Source: Spongospora subterranea (taxonomy: Eukaryota; Endomyxa; Phytomyxea; Plasmodiophorida; Plasmodiophoridae). From it: 13,267 nucleotides of DNA. Of the stretch, positions 10,165 to 13,267 are shown in pieces. Where the stretch lies: assembly GCA_900404475.1 (NCBI GenBank), contig OUQQ01000562.1, positions 1-13,267 of the forward strand, read 5' to 3'. Below the pieces are notes generated by a model that saw only the letters and a program-made list of their open reading frames with translations, was not told the origin of the DNA and ran no database searches. Made by a program: the position numbers and the translations under genes. How positions within the stretch are numbered: the first letter of the stretch is position 1; every line of letters begins with the position of its first letter.

Positions 10165-10169
10165 ATAAA
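10160..10169 (+). terminator. SLC35B4: Overlapping AATAAA poly(A) signals at the transporter stop codon
   Basis: Two AATAAA hexamers (10160-10165 and 10164-10169) overlap the TAA stop at 10162-10164. The opposing gene's stop is at 10194-10196, so cleavage about 15-30 nt downstream would put the plus-strand 3' end inside or at the edge of the convergent minus-strand ORF. Position and exact motif are seen directly; function is inferred. Confidence 0.55.
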
Positions 10170-10193
10170 TTTATGTATCTTGACATATGTGCA

Positions 10194-10619
10194 TCAACTT
10201 GCATCAAAGTCGCTCGTGCATTGTTTTTCTGTGAGTGCCAATAACTGGCGCTGCAAATGTTGGTTGAACAGGTCCCTAAAGGTGCCACTCTCAGCAGTCA
10301 ATAAGCTTGTTACAGATTCGTAAATCGAGCTTCCTAATGAAAATTTGGGCTGATGGCTAGAATGAATATGATCAGTGATATAAATCACCTGTACCATTGC
10401 ACTTGATTAACGGACAACTCTTATCATGATTTGATGTACCTGATACCCAGCTGGGGGGATGGCCCCAATATAAACAGGGACTTCGTCACCAATCAGCTCA
10501 ACTTTGATAACCGCCGCTAGGCCAGAAGACTCCCTATCAGTATCGATGATGCTATATCTGGAACAGGCGAACTGTATTTCTTCGCACACTCCATTTAGCT
10601 CAGCATTTAGTAAGCGCAT
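10194..10619 (-). CDS. Unrecognised two-exon protein, or C-terminal extension of the RAD51B-like gene
   Basis: Exons 10619-10440 and 10388-10194 are joined by a 51-nt intron (10439-10389, GTACAT...GGTACAG with a TTAAT branch-like site). The frame is preserved at phase 0. Read from the first in-frame ATG, this gives 124 residues. Visible features are an N-terminal helix-like segment (LLNAELNGVCEEIQFACSRY), a beta-rich stretch (AAVIKVELIGDEVPVYIGAI), then a helical C-terminus (FRDLFNQHLQRQLLALTEKQ). A beta sheet followed by helices loosely recalls RWD-type folds of kinetochore proteins, but no family motif is recognised. The frame stays open upstream to about 10748 without another ATG. A frame-compatible intron at 10790-10734 would fuse it to the RAD51B-like protein (about 434 residues in total). 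The ATG at 10619 has a poor context, which slightly favours fusion or an unseen first exon. Confidence 0.45.
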
Positions 10620-10757
10620 AAGCCCAATTCCACAGAGTTTATTACGAGTCCAACACCTTCTCCGCTGAAGGAATACCGCGGGACACGGGAGTGGCGGAAC
10701 ATTGTTAACATGGAACGGCAATAAACCCGGATTCTGTAATCTGAACAGCGTAAGTTA

Positions 10758-11860
10758 TCAACAGAGCAAATAGAGTGATGATGCCAGCACCTGGAATGGC
10801 ACTGTGATGGAATTGGAGAACGGGGATTTGAGAATAGATACAACCCTCTGACAATGAACGTCAAAGCTGAGAAGATATCGCACATTGGCGGAGTGGTTCC
10901 ACTGCAATCCTGACGACTCTCCTCAGAATCTTGGATAAACCCACCGTCATGTCGCAACATTACGAACCAAGTGCAGGAAAAGTAGTGCTTCCGGGAGTTG
11001 CATGGCCAGCTTCATAACGAAACTGTTCGTTCACCTTTTGACAGACGGCGTTTGTATGGATAGTGACAATGTAAAACGAGTTCTACCTGATTAGTGGTCA
11101 CACATAAAATATTATACGTACCAGCAACGTATTTGATCTGCATTGCCAAATTGCCCAGGTATTCGTATTTCTGTTGATGTTCCCACGCATCCGACCGACA
11201 GATGGCAGGTATTGAATCGATTATGATAGCGCCAACATTATGTTTCACAACGTCCTCTTCCAGTCTCTTCAGACTGCGATGATATGAAAAAAGAGTCGCG
11301 GAAAACGTCATCACATACATGTCCATAACCTTGGCGGGGTCCATTGATTGGATTACTATAATAGATGATGATAATTCAGTCAATTTGCTTGGACATTGCA
11401 GTTTTTCGGGATATCGAGCAGCTCCAATCTGGAGTAATCTAATTCACGGCTCTCAGCAGAAATTATTCCTGTAGACAAAAACGTACCTAACTGCTGAAAA
11501 GCTCAATTCGCTGTCAATATATATTACCCGTTTACCAGTTGCCACGAAAATGTCAACGGCGATGGTAAGACAAGCTTGGGTTTTACCAGACGATGATTGA
11601 CCACATAATTCGGTGACTAGTCCAGCAATTACAGGCATGTTGGATGCGAGCATGACCTAGGCAGAATCGAAACAAACCCCGGCGAGAAGCCATAACGCAA
11701 TCCATACTGGTTGAGACAAGCCCTTTCGCATGAGCGATAATGCCGAGCAGGGCGTCGGCGCGTGGAAAGCAGCGGCCTTGTCAATTTGGTCTGGCTGAAT
11801 TGCATAGCGGCGACATAACTGAATATCATCCTGTGATAATAATGACGATGATATGGTCAT
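10758..11860 (-). CDS. RAD51 paralog, most like RAD51B (recombinational repair ATPase)
   Basis: RAD51 paralogs act with RAD51 in the nucleus to load or stabilise recombinase filaments at DNA breaks and stalled forks. Exons 11860-11708, 11656-11487, 11438-11319, 11273-11087, 11034-10968 and 10909-10758 give 282 residues. Motifs in order: a short N-terminal helical segment, Walker A GQSSSGKTQ (about residues 70-78), IDSELSFSAVRLLQI with ARYPEKL (close to the FSAERLVEIAESRFP region of RAD51B), LKRLEEDVVKH, Walker B GAIIIDS (Asp about 167), TTNQV, then ALGLQWNHSANVRYLL and ILKSPF. The last two correspond to the ALGNTWSHSVNTRL and KSP motifs of RAD51B. The protein is shorter than human RAD51B (about 350); most of the N-terminal helix-hairpin-helix region and linker is missing or reduced. 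Two introns are multiples of three (51 and 45 nt). The 3' end is ambiguous: TGA at 10758, or splicing onward into the minus-strand ORF at 10733-10194. RAD51D or XRCC3 affinity is less likely. Confidence 0.85.
11274..11318 (-). other. In-frame 45-nt stop-free intron in the RAD51B-like gene
   Basis: On the minus strand it begins GTATGTGATG and ends CATCGCAG after a T-rich run. It has no stop and is 45 nt, so unspliced it would insert 15 residues. Removing it joins PAKVMD to ILKRLEEDVV. This matches the uninterrupted helix before Walker B in RAD51B, whereas the read-through has a hydrophobic insert with no counterpart there. Confidence 0.8.
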
Positions 11861-12494
11861 GATGATAACAGGGGGTCTTATCCGATTACATTAATCCTCG
11901 ACACAGATTACGGCCTCCTCTCATAGGTATGTGAGACCCAGCGTCACCTGGAGTTACTGTTTTTACTGCTAACACCACATGCCTTGTTTTTTTTTGCCAA
12001 GCCAAGTTACCTTTTCAGCCTTGGCTTTGTTTTCGTGTGCAAACTGGAAATAGCGTGTAAAACTGTTTTAATGTACGGGCGGATAGACTATATACTACCC
12101 CGGCATTTCAAAATATTGCCTGCGCGCCCTGTTCCATCCGTTTCTCCAGCTTTCGAACACTATATCGTTCTTCTCCCTTTATATTTAATATCTGGTGCAA
12201 TCATGCACGATTAAACACCCAGGTTTGCCCTGTTACCGTTTGATCACGTCTTCGACTCAAATGATGTAACGGCACCATGACGGTAACGGATACCTATCTG
12301 TTGACCTAATATCCATAAAACAATACTATGGGCCGGAATATATATAAAGCTTGCACACACATCTTGTGGCACTCAGCCAAGTAAGTTGTTGAATGTCGAC
12401 CGATCATCTCATGGGTCATGGGTCGGCCCTTATTTGAGTAAACCGTCAAAAAAAAATTGATACATGGTTGGGCATTGTCTTATTGATCCCAAAC
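11861..12494. other. Divergent intergenic region between the RAD51B-like gene and the F-box-like ORF
   Basis: I see no supported gene here. One plus-strand open frame (11984-12214) starts without ATG and has low-complexity hydrophobic sequence, so it is not called. The region contains a poly-T tract near 11986-11995 and a loose inverted repeat gttaccgt/acggtaac (12232-12239 and 12280-12287). A TATA-like element at 12339-12349 is listed separately. Promoters for both flanking units presumably lie here. Confidence 0.5.
12339..12349 (+). promoter_or_regulatory. TATA-like element upstream of the F-box-like ORF
   Basis: The sequence tatatataaag is a good TATA-box match about 146 bp upstream of the ATG at 12495. 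This leaves room for a start site near 12370 and a leader of about 120 nt. It is the only strong TATA match I saw in this gap. AT-rich intergenic DNA yields such words by chance, so confidence is modest. Confidence 0.35.
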
Positions 12495-12749
12495 ATGATT
12501 GACCAATTATCAGACGATGTGCTCGCGATTGTGGCCCCGTTCGCCAACGATTGGCGAGATAGCCGCTGTCCTTTCCCACTGCAAGGTGTTTGCTCAAGAC
12601 TCAATAAAGCACACTGCAAGTACGAGACGTCAAAATGGATCAAGTATAGAAAGAAACACGACGCAAATTTTCACACAACGGGAGGCGTTATCGAGTACCA
12701 ACGCCAAAGGCACCAGATCATCTTTCGGCCGTCAGGCCGACGTTTGTGA
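12495..12749 (+). CDS. Small F-box-like ORF, possibly truncated
   Basis: An 84-residue frame starts at ATG 12495. Its N-terminus resembles an F-box motif: IDQLSDDVLAIVAPFANDWR followed about 10 residues later by GVCSRLNKAHC, like the L-P-D-D-VL...VCsRLN pattern. F-box proteins recruit substrates to SCF ubiquitin ligases through Skp1, but no substrate-binding domain (LRR, WD, kelch) follows. The last 28 or so codons (from about 12660) fall inside the left arm of an inverted repeat whose other arm lies at 12957-13038. The natural C-terminus may therefore have been replaced or the gene broken. Two open frames overlap here; the other gives no recognisable motif. It may be a real short gene, a first exon, or a pseudogene fragment. 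Confidence 0.4.
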   Translation: MIDQLSDDVLAIVAPFANDWRDSRCPFPLQGVCSRLNKAHCKYETSKWIKYRKKHDANFHTTGGVIEYQRQRHQIIFRPSGRRL

Positions 12750-13038
12750 AAAAACAATAAAGTTCTGCTCGCTTCAACCTTTAGAACTAATACGAATTAG
12801 TCTCGAGAAGGCGGCCTCTCGAGAGGAAGCAACTTTTTTCATCTAAATGCCAACGAGGAGAAACCTTCAATAAAAACAGTCAGCTGGGTTGTGAGAAAGC
12901 GACGTGGCCTGGGACAACGGTGTTCCGTAAAAATTTCCTCTCATGTGTCCCAAAAGGTTTCGTGAAAGTCGAAAGACTATACGATTCCTTTGGCGTTGGT
13001 ACACAATGTATTCTTCTTGTTGTGTGAGAATTAGCGTC
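12660..13038. repeat. Imperfect inverted-repeat unit, about 82-bp arms, 379 bp overall
   Basis: The plus strand at 12660-12741 and the minus strand at 13038-12957 are related. Both begin gacgc-a/t-aatt-t/c-tcacacaac and share taccaacgccaaagg with a following tctttcg, about 70% identical by eye. Read as protein the arms give YQRQRHQIIFRPS and YQRQRNRIVFRLS, so the copies may descend from coding sequence. The interior holds several palindromes: actaat/attagt at 12785-12800, tctcgaga at 12801-12808, and cctctcgagagg at 12815-12826. No target-site duplication is evident at the ends. It may be a degenerate inverted-repeat transposon or an inverted duplication of a gene fragment. Confidence 0.6.
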
Positions 13039-13267
13039 TGCAGGGTCTGTTTAACCTGTGAAGACGAAATCGTCAACGGCGAAAATAACCAGGCCTGGGT
13101 TTTACCGAATGATAATTGACCACATAATTCAGTAACCAGAACAGCAATTACAGGCATGTTGGATGCGAGCATGGCTAGGGAGGATAGAAATATACCCAGG
13201 CTTAGTTGCGACGAGCCCATGGAAAGCAGCGGTCTTGTCAATCTGGTCGATCAGAAATGCAAAGCGA
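13031..13267 (-). pseudogene. Broken second copy of the RAD51B-like gene's 5' part
   Basis: The minus strand repeats exon 1 to exon 2 of the RAD51B-like gene. It has DQIDKTAAFH (compare DQIDKAAAFH), then the 3' end of intron 1 including its cctag acceptor, then MLASNMPVIA and a Walker A block GQLSFGKTQ (compare GQSSSGKTQ). A 32-nt stretch around catgctcgcatccaacatgc is identical between copies. Damage is clear: about 60 nt covering the end of exon 1 and the intron donor are shortened, and a one-base deletion just after the Walker A region shifts the frame. Homology ends near 13031-13040, where the right arm of the inverted-repeat unit begins. Retained intron sequence means a DNA-level duplication, not a reverse-transcribed copy. 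It continues beyond the window edge. Confidence 0.85.

Noticed and set aside
10607..10960. Minus-strand 117-residue frame over the RAD51B-like last exon
   Set aside because: It is out of frame with the KSP and NHSANVRYLL motifs of the recombinase exon and has no motif of its own.
11984..12214. Plus-strand 76-residue hydrophobic open frame
   Set aside because: It starts without ATG in a poly-T tract, has no recognisable motif, and lies in a divergent intergenic region.
12499..12846. Plus-strand 115-residue frame overlapping the F-box-like ORF
   Set aside because: It is the longer of two overlapping frames but lacks any motif, and its 3' half lies in repeat sequence; the shorter frame carries the F-box-like pattern.
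1..13267. CRISPR arrays, tRNA or rRNA genes, bacterial operons
   Set aside because: No regularly spaced direct repeats, cloverleaf or rRNA sequence was seen, and the introns and gene content are eukaryotic.

Overview
The window is nuclear DNA from a eukaryote with a compact genome. The three main genes are interrupted by many short GT-AG introns, about 45 to 73 nt long. Several introns have a CTAAC-, TTAAC- or CTGAT-like branch site just before the acceptor. Intergenic gaps between neighbouring genes range from 29 to about 140 bp. The gene set is symplekin/Pta1, an SLC35B4/Yea4-type nucleotide-sugar transporter, a RAD51B-like recombinase paralog and a coiled-coil plus WD-repeat protein. Together with a Ty1/copia trace and an F-box-like ORF, this fits an early-diverging (perhaps zoosporic) fungus or a related opisthokont. 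That placement is inference; no species is recognised.

Layout. Positions 1-1300 are accessory DNA: a tandem direct repeat, a minus-strand remnant of a copia reverse transcriptase-RNase H region, and two long inverted repeats in a row, one with perfect 33-bp arms. Three plus-strand genes follow head to tail: a roughly 1,235-residue protein with an N-terminal coiled coil and C-terminal WD-like repeats (1301-5504), symplekin (5561-8802), and the SLC35B4-like transporter (8920-10164). The transporter converges on a minus-strand block with only 29 bp between stop codons. This block holds an unrecognised two-exon ORF (10194-10619) and a six-exon RAD51B-like gene (10758-11860). The two could be one fused gene, because a candidate intron joins them in frame. 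A 634-bp gap with a TATA-like element separates the RAD51B-like gene from a small plus-strand F-box-like ORF (12495-12749). The right end holds an imperfect inverted-repeat unit (12660-13038) and a broken second copy of the 5' part of the RAD51B-like gene (about 13031-13267) that runs off the window.

The main genes are housekeeping functions: mRNA 3'-end processing, nucleotide-sugar import into the ER/Golgi, and recombinational repair. They do not form a pathway. The unusual content is at the edges: the paired hairpins, the partial recombinase duplication next to an inverted-repeat unit, and the possible C-terminal extension of the recombinase. Three introns are multiples of three without stop codons, so naive ORF calling would translate through them. 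All exon boundaries were placed by eye from splice signals, reading frame and remembered family similarity; none has transcript support.
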